Counted from the stretch's first letter, positions 24,194 to 33,292 are shown. The stretch: 64,000 nt of DNA from Pseudonocardia hierapolitana (GCF_007994075.1 NZ_VIWU01000001.1:124001-188000); one strand, 5' to 3'. Numbers and translations are program-made. Notes: generated by a model not told the origin, from the letters alone.

Positions 24194-25707
24194 CCGGGCG
24201 AGCCTGCCAGACCGGTGGTCACCACCGGGAGGCCCGCGGGCACACCGTGATTGATGACATGTTCAAGTGCGCGGACGTCGATGTGGGTCTCGACGAGATC
24301 GGCCAGCACGTCGAGCTGGGCCGCGCGGTGCGCCGCGAACGAGGTGTCCGGGGCGGGGACGAAGCCGGTCCGACCGGCCTGGTCCGCCACCCTGCGCAGC
24401 AGCGCGCGCCGGAAGCCGTCGTTCTCCAGCAGGCCGTGCCAGTGCGTGCCGAGCACGGCGCCCGCGTCGGAGCCCTCGCCGTCGAGCAGGTGCGGGTCTC
24501 CGCTGCGCACCACCCGGCCGTGGTGGATCTCGTACCCGCGCACCGCCTCGCCCCACGCCGTGGATTCGGGGTTGCCCAGGTGCTTCTCGACGTCGAACGT
24601 GACGTCCAGGTCGAGCAGCCCGAGCCCGTCGGCGTCGCCGGACTCCACCCGGTGCGGGTCGAGGATCCGCCGCCCGAGCATCTGGTAGCCGCCGCAGATG
24701 CCCAGCACCGGCCGTCCGACGGCGGCGTGCCCGCGCACGGCGTCGGCGAGCCCGGTGCGGCGCAACCAGGCCAGGTCGCTGACGGTGGCCTTCGAACCGG
24801 GAAGCACCACCAGGTCGGCGTCGGTGAGCCGGGACGGCTCGGTCACGTACCGGACGGCGACGCCCGGCTCCGCGGCGAGCGCCTCCGCGTCGGTGGCGTT
24901 GGAGATGCGCGGCAGCCGCACCACGGCCACCCGCAGCCACTGCGAACCCAGCGGTGGCGCGGGCCGCCCCAGCACGCCGTCGGCCACGGCGGACAGCGAG
25001 TCCTCCGCGTCCAGCCACAGCCGCTCCTCCCACGGCAGCACGCCCAGCGTGGGACGGCCGGTGAGCGCGCCGAGCTGGTCGAGGCCGGGCGCGAGCAGCG
25101 TCGGGTCGCCGCGGAACTTGTTCACGACGAACCCGGCGATGCGCGCCTGGTCGGCCGGGTCGAGCACGGCGAGCGTGCCGAAGAGGTGGGCGAGCACGCC
25201 GCCGCGGTCGATGTCGCCGACGATCACGACCGGCAGGTCGGCGGCCTGCGCGAGGCCCATGTTGGCGATGTCGTTCGCCCGCAGGTTGATCTCCGCGGGC
25301 GAGCCGGCACCCTCGCAGATCACCACGTCGTAGCGGGCGCGCAGGTCGGCGAGGCTCGCGGTGACGACGTCGAGCAGCGCGGCCTTGCGGTGCTGGTAGG
25401 ACCGGGCGCTGACCGTCCCGTCCACCCGCCCGCGCACCACGACCTGCGAGCTGCGGTCGCTGCCCGGCTTGAGCAGCACGGGGTTGAACGCCACGCTCGG
25501 CGCGAGGCCGCACGCGAACGCCTGCACCGCCTGCGCGCGGCCGATCTCGCCGCCGTCGAGGGTGACGACGGAGTTGTTCGACATGTTCTGGGCCTTGAAC
25601 GGCGCCACCGCGACGCCCCGGCGCGCGAGCAGCCGGCAGATCCCGGTGACCAGGGCGCTCTTGCCGGCGTCCGAGGTCGTGCCCGCCACCAGCAGTGCCC
25701 CGTGCAT
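24190..25707 (-). CDS. cobQ: Cobyric acid synthase
   Basis: A 505-residue amidotransferase. P-loop [23 protein letters not shown] (~5-27), [62 protein letters not shown], and the glutamine amidotransferase domain with [11 protein letters not shown] (Cys) and [18 protein letters not shown] (His). It amidates side chains b, d, e and g. ATG 25707 fits the family start; longer frames upstream read through a repeat element. Confidence 0.95.
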   Translation of the reverse strand: MHGALLVAGTTSDAGKSALVTGICRLLARRGVAVAPFKAQNMSNNSVVTLDGGEIGRAQAVQAFACGLAPSVAFNPVLLKPGSDRSSQVVVRGRVDGTVSARSYQHRKAALLDVVTASLADLRARYDVVICEGAGSPAEINLRANDIANMGLAQAADLPVVIVGDIDRGGVLAHLFGTLAVLDPADQARIAGFVVNKFRGDPTLLAPGLDQLGALTGRPTLGVLPWEERLWLDAEDSLSAVADGVLGRPAPPLGSQWLRVAVVRLPRISNATDAEALAAEPGVAVRYVTEPSRLTDADLVVLPGSKATVSDLAWLRRTGLADAVRGHAAVGRPVLGICGGYQMLGRRILDPHRVESGDADGLGLLDLDVTFDVEKHLGNPESTAWGEAVRGYEIHHGRVVRSGDPHLLDGEGSDAGAVLGTHWHGLLENDGFRRALLRRVADQAGRTGFVPAPDTSFAAHRAAQLDVLADLVETHIDVRALEHVINHGVPAGLPVVTTGLAGSPG

Positions 25708-25711
25708 GGCG

Positions 25712-25885
25712 CAAGTGTCCCCCGCCGGGAGTCCGTTGCGTGTATCGGCGGATCCAGGTTCCTGCTGAGTGCGCCGGCGAGGCGTCCCTCGTATCCGGAC
25801 CGGCATACTCGGGCGGCTCGCCGGTGCGCTCAGCGGGGAGCTGGGCCGTCGAGACATGTGGCGGGCTCCCGGTGGGGGGCACTTG
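25712..25885. repeat. CTAG-family repeat, degenerate copy (CAAG/CTTG ends)
   Basis: Ends CAAGTGTCCCCCGCCGGGAG and, inverted, CAAGTGCCCCCCACCGGGAG (18 of 20 match). Interior blocks such as TATCGGCGGATCCAG, CCCTCGTA and GGGGAGCTGGGCCG match the other three copies. It occupies nearly all of the divergent gap between cobQ and the SURF1 gene. Confidence 0.7.
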
Positions 25886-25898
25886 TATCGTCCGGGGC

Positions 25899-26708
25899 GT
25901 GAGGTTCCTCCTGCGTCCCGGTTGGCTCGCCCTCATCGCGGTGGTCATCGGGTTCGCGGTCGCCGCGTTCACGCTGCTCGCCCCGTGGCAGTTCGGCCGC
26001 GAGGCGCAGCGCGACGCCCAGCAGCGCGCGATCGACGCCGCGTCCGCCACCGCGCCCGTGCCGCTCGCGGAGATGGTGCCCCCCGGCGAGCCGGTGACGC
26101 GGGAGGACGAGTGGCGGCAGGTCACGGTCACCGGCACGTTCGTGCCGGAGGGCGAGGGGCTCGTGCGGCTGCGGGTGGTGGACGGCCAGCCCGCCGTCGA
26201 GGTGCTCACCCCGTTCCGCACCGATGACGGGCGTCTCGTCACGGTGAACCGCGGATCGGTCGCCGCCGCGTCCGGCGCCACCGTGCCCGACTACGCGCCG
26301 CCGCCCGCAGGCCCCGTCACGCTCACCGCCCGGCTGCGGCTCGACGAGACCGACCCGCAGGGCCGTGCCGCGATCGAGACCGACGGGCACCGCCAGATCT
26401 ACGCCTCCGACTCCCGCGCGCTCGCCACCGCGACCGGCCTCCCGCTCGAACCGGGGTTCCTGCAGCTCGCCGACGGGCAGCCGGGCGTGCTGCGCCCGCT
26501 CGACGTGGCCCCCACCGCCGGCGGCGACGCCCCGTTCACCAACTTCTCCTACGCCCTGCAGTGGCTCACGTTCGGCGTGATCGCCCTGTTCGCGCTCGGC
26601 TACTTCGTGCGGCTGGAGCTGCTGCAGCGCCGCGGCACCGACCGGCGCGGGCAGCGGGCGGCCCTGCGCCGCGCCCTGGCAGGCGAGGACGAGCCCGGAA
26701 AGCACTGA
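25899..26708 (+). CDS. SURF1 family cytochrome oxidase assembly protein
   Basis: A 269-residue membrane protein with the SURF1 plan. Membrane helix ~7-28 ([26 protein letters not shown], keeping the W-Q...R signature), an extracytoplasmic domain with [29 protein letters not shown] and [14 protein letters not shown], and a second helix ~230-250. It helps assemble the aa3 oxidase. GTG 25899 is used because no better in-frame initiator exists near the first helix. It is divergent from cobQ. Confidence 0.9.
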   Translation: MRFLLRPGWLALIAVVIGFAVAAFTLLAPWQFGREAQRDAQQRAIDAASATAPVPLAEMVPPGEPVTREDEWRQVTVTGTFVPEGEGLVRLRVVDGQPAVEVLTPFRTDDGRLVTVNRGSVAAASGATVPDYAPPPAGPVTLTARLRLDETDPQGRAAIETDGHRQIYASDSRALATATGLPLEPGFLQLADGQPGVLRPLDVAPTAGGDAPFTNFSYALQWLTFGVIALFALGYFVRLELLQRRGTDRRGQRAALRRALAGEDEPGKH

Positions 26709-26732
26709 GTCCCGCGTGAAGGGAGCTTCTCG

Positions 26733-26880
26733 ATGTCCACGGCGCGCGAGCTCCTGGATGCGGCCGTGGCGGTGGTGCAGGCGGGGCTCGACGCCGGCAC
26801 CCTCGACCCGGATGCGGCCCGCCGCTACGCACTTCCAGAGCTACGAACTGATGTTCTGGAACACCCTCGCCGACGCCTGA
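26733..26880 (+). pseudogene. Frameshifted or internally deleted small gene
   Basis: ATG 26733, with a good GAAGGGAG just upstream, reads MSTARELLDAAVAVVQAGLD, then AGTLDPDAARRY. In the next frame (+1) the sequence continues HFQSYELMFWNTLADA and stops at 26880. Both parts look like real coding sequence of one small helical protein. The original frame would instead run on to 26945 with an unlikely tail. No family recognised. Confidence 0.4.
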
Positions 26881-26919
26881 TGCCACGCTGCTGCCGCCGC
26901 ACAGGGCCCGTGGACCGGC

Positions 26920-27322
26920 TCATGCCTGCGCAACCGCCATCGTGACGGCGGTGAGGAAGTGCCGCAGCACGCCGGGATCGGGAGCGTGGTCAGGATTAAT
27001 CTCGGTGAGGACGAGCCCTGCGAATCGAGGACTGGAGGCGAACACGGCCAGGCTCGCGGCCAGTTCGTCCAACCGCAACCCGATCGGGTCGCCGCCGGAG
27101 TCCGGTACGTCGGCGAGAGGCGTGTCGGCGAAGGCCAGGACGTCCACGTCGCAGTGGACGACGAAGTGGGCCCTCGCCTCCTCTGTCGCGCGCCGGGCCC
27201 GCAGGGCCGCCCCCGCCGGGTCGGCATGCACCTCGTCGACGTGCAGGTGCGTCACGCCGAGTTCGTCGAGCAGACGCAGCTCGATATCCCCCGCAGGCAG
27301 GGTGTGCCCGTAGGAGACCGAG
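26920..27322 (-). pseudogene. C-terminal fragment of an arginase/agmatinase-family gene
   Basis: The last ~133 codons of the minus-strand frame read SYGHTLPAGDIELRLLDELG, HFVVHCDVDVLAFADTPLAD, and GLVLTEINPDHAPDPGVLRHF. This matches the second metal motif (D-V-D) and C-terminal helix region of ureohydrolases. The N-terminal two thirds, with the first His/Asp cluster, are absent. Upstream of about 27322 the frame is cobD out of frame. The fragment appears joined to the 3' end of cobD. Confidence 0.65.
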
Positions 27323-28280
27323 GGCGGGCGATCGCTCCCCGGCGAACGCCACAGGCGATCGCCGCCGCCAGGACGGCCGCGGCGGCGCCGACCAGGCGGG
27401 ACAGGCGCGCGGCTCGCGCGAGGTCGGCCGGACCGGGAGGCGGGCCATCGCCGAGCCGGGGCCGGTCCTCCACGCCGTGCGGGTAGACCGTGCGTCCGCC
27501 CAGAGCGACGCCCAGCGCGCCGGCGGCGGCCGCCTCCACCGGGCCTGCGTTGGGGCTCGGATGCGCCGAGCCGTCGCGGCACCATGCGGCGAACGCTCGG
27601 CGCGGCGCTCCACCGACGGCGGGCGCGAGCCCGGCGAAGAGCAGCGCCGACACGCGGGCGGGCACCAGGTTGGCTACGTCGTCGAGCCGCGCGGAGGCCC
27701 AGCCGAAGCGCCGGTACCGGGCGGACCGGTAGCCGACCATCGCGTCGAGGGTGTTCACGGCCCGGTAGGCGAGCAGGCCGGGCACCCCGCCGACGGCGCC
27801 CCACAGCAGGGGCGCCACCACGGCGTCGGAGGTGTTCTCGGCCATCGACTCGGTGCCCGCACGGGCCATCCCCCCGGCATCGAGCGCCGCCGGGTCGCGT
27901 CCGCAGAGCGACGGCAGGCGGGTGCGCGCGGCGGTCAGGTCACCGGCGGACAGCTCGCGGGCCAGGGCGGCACCGTGCGCTGCGAGCGAGGAGCCGCCCA
28001 GCACCGCCCAGGTCGCGAGGCCGGTCAGCGCCACCCCTGCGGCGGGATGACGTGCCGCCGCCCGCTCGGCCAGCACCCCCAGCGCGGCGGCCCCGCCGAC
28101 GAGCACCGCGGCGTACAACGCCCCGGACGAACGCCGGTCGCCGTAGCAGCGTGCCTCGAGCGCAGCGGCGGCACGACCGAACCCGGCGACCGGGTGCCGG
28201 CGCCGCGGATCACCCAGCAGGGCGTCGGCCAGCGCTCCCACGAGCAGCCCGGCCGGACGGACCCACCTCCGCGGGCCCAC
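27252..28280 (-). CDS. cobD: Adenosylcobinamide-phosphate synthase, with foreign tail
   Basis: A 342-residue integral membrane protein of the CobD/CbiB family: LLVGALADALLGDPRRRHPVAGFG (~11-34), GMARAGTESMAENTSDAVVAPLLWG (~136-160), YRAVNTLDAMVGYR, RLDDVANLVPARVSALLF, and SPNAGPVEAAAAGALGV. It attaches aminopropanol phosphate to adenosylcobyrate. Homology appears to end near AAAVLAAAIACG. The last ~28 residues are read from the arginase remnant in another frame, so the native stop was lost. GTG 28280 lies 3 bp after the preceding gene's stop. Confidence 0.9.
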   Translation of the reverse strand: MGPRRWVRPAGLLVGALADALLGDPRRRHPVAGFGRAAAALEARCYGDRRSSGALYAAVLVGGAAALGVLAERAAARHPAAGVALTGLATWAVLGGSSLAAHGAALARELSAGDLTAARTRLPSLCGRDPAALDAGGMARAGTESMAENTSDAVVAPLLWGAVGGVPGLLAYRAVNTLDAMVGYRSARYRRFGWASARLDDVANLVPARVSALLFAGLAPAVGGAPRRAFAAWCRDGSAHPSPNAGPVEAAAAGALGVALGGRTVYPHGVEDRPRLGDGPPPGPADLARAARLSRLVGAAAAVLAAAIACGVRRGAIARPRSPTGTPCLRGISSCVCSTNSA

Positions 28281-28283
28281 CCG

Positions 28284-28511
28284 TCAGTCGCCGGCGACCG
28301 CCTGGCCGAGGCGCAACCCGTGCAGGCGTTGCGCCTCGGTGGCGATCTGATGCAGTGAGCAGGGCCAGCGCTCGCCCGAGCCGCTGGCGGTACGGCAGGA
28401 CCTGCAGCGGCCCAGCCGGTCGGGCAGGTGCGCGGCGAGCAGCCGGCGCCACACCTCGGGCATGCCGGCCATGACGTCGGCGATGCCGCCAGCCGACTCG
28501 GGTTGCGTCAC
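28284..28511 (-). CDS. Small cysteine-containing hypothetical protein
   Basis: A 75-residue protein with CRSCRTASGSGERWPCSLHQIA, a possible C-x2-C...C zinc site, flanked by helices (MPEVWRRLLAAHLPDRLG). It is directly upstream of cobD (3-bp gap), so probably co-transcribed. No named family recognised. Confidence 0.6.
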   Translation of the reverse strand: MTQPESAGGIADVMAGMPEVWRRLLAAHLPDRLGRCRSCRTASGSGERWPCSLHQIATEAQRLHGLRLGQAVAGD

Positions 28512-28672
28512 GACCGTTCCAACACGCGCAGGTCAGGCGAGCTATTCCAGGTCGTGCGGCCGGTCGCCGAGCGGCGGAATTCGCACGATCGACCGCGCGT
28601 GACGTGCGTCATAACGTTGTTCACAACCGATCGTCCGATGGCGAGGCCCGCTGGGCGCGAACGGGCCGTGAC

Positions 28673-30358
28673 TCAGAGTGTGTACTCGCCCACGGGCGAG
28701 GTAGTCCCATCAGCGTGCAGTTCGCTCTCGCGCCCCCGCAGCTCCACGCGGCGGATCTTGCCGGAGATCGTCTTGGGCAACGCCGCGAACTCCAGCCTGC
28801 GGACCCGCTTGTACGGCGCCAGGTTGTCGCGCGCGAACTCCAGGATCGACCGGGCCGTCTCCTCGGTCGGCTCGTGGCCCGCGGCCAGCACGACGTACGC
28901 CTTCGGCACGGCGAGGCGAACCGGGTCCGGCGACGGCACGACGGCCGCCTCCGCGACCGCCGGGTGCTCGATGAGCACGCTCTCCAGCTCGAACGGGCTG
29001 ATCCGGTAGTCCGAGGCCTTGAACACGTCGTCGGAGCGCCCGACGTAGGTGATGTAGCCGTCCGCGTCGCGCGAGCCGACGTCCCCGGTGTGGTAGTAGC
29101 CACCCGCCATCGCCTCGGCGTTGCGCTCGGGGTCGCCCCGGTAGCCGACCATCAGCCCCAGCGGGCGCTGCGACAGGTCGATGCAGATCTCGCCCTCGTC
29201 GCCCGGCTGATCCGTGGCCGGATCGACGAGCACGATCGGGTAGCCGGGGATCGGCCGCCCCATCGACCCGGGCTTGACGGTCTGGCCGGGCGGGTTGCCG
29301 ATCTGCAGCGTGGTCTCGGTCTGCCCGAAGCCGTCGCGGATGCGGATGCCCCACGCCTTCTCGACCTGCTCGATCACCTCCGGGTTGAGCGGCTCCCCCG
29401 CGCCGACGACCTTGGTGGGCGGGTTCGCCAGGCTCGACAGGTCGGCCTGGATGAGCATCCGCCACACGGTGGGCGGCGCGCAGAAGCTGGTGACGTTGCA
29501 GCGGTCCAGCACGCCGAGCACGGACTCGGCGTCGAACTTCGCGTAGTTCATGACCAGCACGCAGGCCTCGGCGATCCACGGCGCGAAGACGTTGCTCCAG
29601 GCGTGCTTCGCCCAGCCCGGCGAGGAGATGTTGAGGTGCACGTCGCCGGGCTGCAGGCCGATCCAGTACATGGTCGACAGGTGCCCGACCGGGTAGGACG
29701 CGTGGGTGTGCTCCACGAGCTTGGGCTTCGCCGTGGTGCCGGAGGTGAAGTACAGCAGCAGCGTGTCCGTGCCGCGGGTGATGCCGTCGGGCGTGAACTG
29801 CGCTTCTGCGGTCGCCGCGTCGGCGTAGTCGAGCCAGCCCTCCGGGGCGCCACGCACGGCGATCCGCGTGTAGTCACCCTCGACGTCGTCGAACTTGCCG
29901 GCGTCACCGCCGCCGACCACCACATGCTTCGCGCCGCCTCGGTCGAGGCGGTCCCGCAGGTCGGAAGCGGTGAGCAGCGTGGTGGCCGGGATGACGATCG
30001 CGCCGAGCTTCATCGCCGCGAGCAGGGTCTCCCACAGCTCCACCTGGTTGCCGAGCATGAGGATGATCCGGTCGCCACGGGCGACGCCGTGCTGCCGCAG
30101 CCAGTTGGCCACCTGGTTCGAGCGGGCGGACAGCTCGGCGAAGGTCCAGTACGCCTCGCTACCGTCCTGCTCGACGATCCAGAGGGCGCGGGCGGCGCCC
30201 CGCTCGGGGTCGGCGGCGACGGCGTCGAAGTGGTCGAGTGCCCAGTTGAACTCGTCGATCTCGGGCCAGCGGAAGTCGCGGTAGGCCGTGTCGTAGTCCT
30301 CGCGGTGCGCCACGAGGAACTCGCGGGCCGCGTAGAAGTTCTGTACGGACGGGTTCAT
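28673..30358 (-). CDS. AMP-dependent acyl-CoA synthetase (medium-chain ACSM-like)
   Basis: A 561-residue adenylate-forming enzyme. A3 loop LLYFTSGTTAKPKLVEHTH (~200), FGQTETTLQIGNPPG, YYHTGDVGSRDADGYITYVGRSDDVFKASDYRISPFELE (A7-A8 hinge, ~420-460), and the C-terminal catalytic Lys in PKTISGKIRRVEL (~530). It activates a carboxylic acid via acyl-AMP to acyl-CoA. ATG 30358 follows CGAGGTGAGGTC. The substrate is uncertain; the length and hinge sequence fit medium-chain or aryl acids. It is a single gene flanked by non-coding gaps of about 150 bp. Confidence 0.9.
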   Translation of the reverse strand: MNPSVQNFYAAREFLVAHREDYDTAYRDFRWPEIDEFNWALDHFDAVAADPERGAARALWIVEQDGSEAYWTFAELSARSNQVANWLRQHGVARGDRIILMLGNQVELWETLLAAMKLGAIVIPATTLLTASDLRDRLDRGGAKHVVVGGGDAGKFDDVEGDYTRIAVRGAPEGWLDYADAATAEAQFTPDGITRGTDTLLLYFTSGTTAKPKLVEHTHASYPVGHLSTMYWIGLQPGDVHLNISSPGWAKHAWSNVFAPWIAEACVLVMNYAKFDAESVLGVLDRCNVTSFCAPPTVWRMLIQADLSSLANPPTKVVGAGEPLNPEVIEQVEKAWGIRIRDGFGQTETTLQIGNPPGQTVKPGSMGRPIPGYPIVLVDPATDQPGDEGEICIDLSQRPLGLMVGYRGDPERNAEAMAGGYYHTGDVGSRDADGYITYVGRSDDVFKASDYRISPFELESVLIEHPAVAEAAVVPSPDPVRLAVPKAYVVLAAGHEPTEETARSILEFARDNLAPYKRVRRLEFAALPKTISGKIRRVELRGRESELHADGTTSPVGEYTL

Positions 30359-30512
30359 GACCTCACCTCGTAGTAGCCGCGCTGCCGACCCGACCCTAAT
30401 GATTCCCACCGCCCGTGGCTCACCCCCGAACGGAGAGGTGGGGCACGCGATCCCCCGGACGCGCGGGACGTGCCGGCTCTCGACAGCACAGCTGCGCCCG
30501 TACGGTGGCGCG

Positions 30513-30992
30513 GTGATCGCGACCGGCCGACGAACCTCCCGCCCGATCGTCGCCGGAAGGGTCGCCGCCGGGAGGATCGTCACAGCAGGTGTGCTCGCCG
30601 CGTTCGTGCTCGCGGGATGCGCCCCCGCCCCCGCTCCGGGCCCGGATGTCGCCCGCCCGGTGCCCCCGGCCCCGACCGCGCCGGCACCCGAGCAGGCGTC
30701 GGCGGCCGCGGAGGTGACTCTGCCGTGGCCCGCGGCGACCCCGGAGGCCGCCGCCGAGCTGCAGGCCCAGGTGGACCGCGGCGCCCAGCCGTGGCTGCTG
30801 GACCCGTCCGAGGTGGCCATCGCCTACGCGGCCGCGGCCCACGACTGGCCCGACGCCGAGGCGTACCCGGGCCCCGACGGCACCAGTGTCGACGTCCGCA
30901 ACGCCGACGGCGAGCGCCTCACCCTCAGCCTCGCCCAGCCCGGCCGGACGGGCAGCGACGGCATCTGGGTCGTGACGGCGGAGCAGGGGTAA
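30513..30992 (+). CDS. Hypothetical lipoprotein
   Basis: A 159-residue protein with a type II signal: basic N-terminus (ATGRRTSRPIVAGR), hydrophobic core GVLAAFVLAG and lipobox Cys36 (LAGC). A Pro/Ala-rich linker (~37-70) is followed by a small domain rich in Asp and Ala (DPSEVAIAYAAAAHDWPDAE; GSDGIWVVTAEQG). No family recognised. GTG 30513 is the start that gives a complete signal peptide. Confidence 0.75.
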   Translation: MIATGRRTSRPIVAGRVAAGRIVTAGVLAAFVLAGCAPAPAPGPDVARPVPPAPTAPAPEQASAAAEVTLPWPAATPEAAAELQAQVDRGAQPWLLDPSEVAIAYAAAAHDWPDAEAYPGPDGTSVDVRNADGERLTLSLAQPGRTGSDGIWVVTAEQG

Positions 30993-31154
30993 CTCCCCCG
31001 TCGCAACCGGCGCTCACGCTACGTGCCGATACAGGTGCCCACTCGCTTGTTCGGGTGAAGTCTCCCCACGAGTGCAGCGTTCTTGAGGCATGCTGCGATG
31101 CAGAGGGTGACGCCGCCGCACGAGCGAGCGGCCCCAGTGCCCAGGGGGGCGACG

Positions 31155-31568
31155 ATGACGAACGATCTCGTCCAGCAGGACATGTTCACGGTGCTGCACG
31201 GCCAGCCCGCGCCGGTGGTGACGCGGTGGAGCTACAGCGCGTACGACCCGTTCGCAGTGTCCCTCGCGGTGCGAACGAGACATGACCGGTGGGTCGAGTG
31301 GCTCATCGGGCGGGAGCTCGTGATCGCCGCGCTCGACGAGCCCACCGGCGAGGGCGACGTGCGGATGCGCCCGCTCACGGTGCAGGGCTACGACATCGTC
31401 GAGATCGAGATCCGCTCGCACGACGGGCGCGCGGTGCTCGAGGTCGACCAGGAGCTCCTGCGGTCCTTCGTGGACGCCACGCTCGAGATGGTCCCGGTCG
31501 GCACGGAGGCCGACCGGATGGACCTCGACGGCGAGATCGCCCGCATCACCCGCAGCTGCGCCGAGTAG
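31155..31568 (+). CDS. SsgA-like sporulation/cell-division regulator
   Basis: A 137-residue SsgA-like protein (SALP): DMFTVLHGQPAPVVTRWSYSAYDPFAVSLAVRT and WVEWLIGRELVIAALDEPTGEGDVRMRP, with RSFVDATLEMVPVGTEADRMDLD near the end. All match the family that directs septum placement and cell-wall events in morphologically complex actinomycetes. ATG 31155 follows AGGGGGG. It appears to be a single gene. Confidence 0.92.
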   Translation: MTNDLVQQDMFTVLHGQPAPVVTRWSYSAYDPFAVSLAVRTRHDRWVEWLIGRELVIAALDEPTGEGDVRMRPLTVQGYDIVEIEIRSHDGRAVLEVDQELLRSFVDATLEMVPVGTEADRMDLDGEIARITRSCAE

Positions 31569-31574
31569 GAGGAC

Positions 31575-32243
31575 CTACTCCCACGCCTCGGACCCGGCGT
31601 CCTGCCGACCGTCCACCCCGGCCGCACCTGCGGACTCCGGATCCCGGTCGATCCGTTCGGCCGGCGATCCGGCGCCGCGCTCCCCCGCCCTCCGCTCGCC
31701 GGGAAGGCCCGGGTCGAACACCTCGCCGTCCGACCGCACATCCCGTGCGGCCTGCGCCACCGCGGTGTCGGCCTCCGGGTCGGCCCCCAGCGCGGTGTCC
31801 AGCTCGGGATCGTCGAGCTCGGGAACACCCGCGACGGACGGCTCCATCGCCACCGGCGCGCCCGGATCGTCGGTGGTGTGCACGGCGGCCTCCTCGGCCC
31901 CGGCGGCTCCACCGTCGATACCGACGTCCACCCCGTCCATGGCGTCGGGCGTCTCCAGCGCGGCTCCCTCGCCGGCGAGCTCGATCCGGCCGGACCGATC
32001 GGCGTCGACGGGGTCGTCCCCGCGCTCGCGGCTCAGCCGCTCGTCGAGCGAGTCACCTTCGCGCATGCCCCGCGCGGTGACCTCGTCCTCCTCGGCGAGG
32101 TAGGGCCGGTCGGGTGGCGAGTAGCCGGCGTCGAGGCCGTCCCGGTCACCGGCGGGCGCCGCGAGGGTCTCCTCGCTCTCCAGCTGGACGGACGCACCCA
32201 GGTCGGGCGCCTCCGGCTGCTCCTCGTAGTCGCGCTGCGCCAT
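31575..32243 (-). CDS. DUF5709-type acidic protein
   Basis: A 222-residue, highly acidic, low-complexity protein without membrane helices. The N-terminus (SVQLESEETLAAPAGDRDGLDAGYSPPDRP) is the recognisable DUF5709 stretch, followed by E/D-rich repeats and RGMREGDSLDERLSRE. Probably soluble; function unknown. It ends 6 bp from the convergent SsgA-like gene. Confidence 0.8.
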   Translation of the reverse strand: MAQRDYEEQPEAPDLGASVQLESEETLAAPAGDRDGLDAGYSPPDRPYLAEEDEVTARGMREGDSLDERLSRERGDDPVDADRSGRIELAGEGAALETPDAMDGVDVGIDGGAAGAEEAAVHTTDDPGAPVAMEPSVAGVPELDDPELDTALGADPEADTAVAQAARDVRSDGEVFDPGLPGERRAGERGAGSPAERIDRDPESAGAAGVDGRQDAGSEAWE

Positions 32244-32321
32244 GACGACGTGCACCTCCTGGCGTCGGGCTGCGTACGGGCCCCGCGTACCCGGCGCCTC
32301 CTGGCCCCACACCCGGTGCGC

Positions 32322-33041
32322 TCAGCCGCTCACCCGGTGGGTCTCGACCCGCACGCCGCCGCGCGGCCTCCCACCGAGGTCGCGCGTCAGCCGCAGGCAC
32401 GTCTCCACCCACAGGTTCAGCTGGATCTCCTTCGCCAGCCGCAGCCGCGTGTACAGCAGGTGCGACAGCCGGTCGCCGGAGCGCGCCCACGACTCGATCT
32501 CGAACAGCAGACCCTCGCCGTCGGCCCGGCACCGGAACTCGATCTGCCCGGCCTCCAGGTGCCCCCGCAGGGTCGCCAGCCGGAACGACGCAGGCCCCAT
32601 GCCGACCACCCGCACCGGCCCGTCCCACGGGCCGGGCATCCGGATGAGGAACTCGTCGCCGGGGCACATCAGCCCGTCGGTCCCGCGGACCTTCACGAAC
32701 ACGGCGACCTCGGCTGGGGCGCCGCAGTTGGGGTCGCCGGAGAACCGCCCGATCACCTCCTCCGGTGATGACGAGGCGCCCGCGACCCGGACCGAGTACC
32801 GACGGTGCACCAGCGGGCCCACACCGTCCTCGATGCGTTGCAGGTCGTCGTCGACCAGGTCGTCCGGGATGGTCCACGGCCGTTCGGAGCTGTCCCCCAC
32901 CGTCTCGGTGCGACGCATCGGCGTGGTGCGCCACATGTAGCGCCACGCGACGCGGGCCAGGCCGAGCGGCCACCCCAGCACGATGGCCGCCCGGTAGGTC
33001 AGGCTGCCCGGGGCACGGCGCGGGCGATGGCGTAGCGACAC
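32322..33041 (-). CDS. DUF1990-family protein
   Basis: A 239-residue protein with an Arg-rich N-terminus, then the DUF1990 pattern: HRRYSVRVAG, VVGMGPASFRLATLRGHLEAGQIEFRC and a C-terminal helix (LYTRLRLAKEIQLNLWVETCLRL). It is divergent from a second DUF1990 gene unit at 33065-33999. Function of the family unknown. Confidence 0.8.
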   Translation of the reverse strand: MSLRHRPRRAPGSLTYRAAIVLGWPLGLARVAWRYMWRTTPMRRTETVGDSSERPWTIPDDLVDDDLQRIEDGVGPLVHRRYSVRVAGASSSPEEVIGRFSGDPNCGAPAEVAVFVKVRGTDGLMCPGDEFLIRMPGPWDGPVRVVGMGPASFRLATLRGHLEAGQIEFRCRADGEGLLFEIESWARSGDRLSHLLYTRLRLAKEIQLNLWVETCLRLTRDLGGRPRGGVRVETHRVSG

Positions 33042-33064
33042 AGGAGGCCGGGTACCCGCCGCGC

Positions 33065-33292
33065 ATGATCCCGAACGCAGCCCTGCTGCGTCGCGCCGCG
33101 TTCACCTGCCGCGCCGCGTCGGTCGCCTCCATCGGACTCTGCATCGGGCTCTGGATCCGCGCCAAGACCGTCGACCAGGACGAGCGCGGCAACGCAGAGC
33201 GGCGTGCGCTCTTCGTCGGGCTCTGGCCCCCCATGTTCTGGTTGATCAGCGACACCATCGACGACGCCTCCCGACGCCTCGCCGACCGGTGA
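33065..33292 (+). CDS. Small single-pass membrane protein
   Basis: A 75-residue protein with one likely membrane helix (SVASIGLCIGLWI, ~19-31) and a second hydrophobic part (ALFVGLWPPMFWLI, ~48-61). Its TGA overlaps the GTG of the downstream DUF1990 gene (GTGA), which supports a real coupled gene. Only 23 bp separate it from the divergent gene, so promoters overlap. No family recognised. Confidence 0.65.
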   Translation: MIPNAALLRRAAFTCRAASVASIGLCIGLWIRAKTVDQDERGNAERRALFVGLWPPMFWLISDTIDDASRRLADR

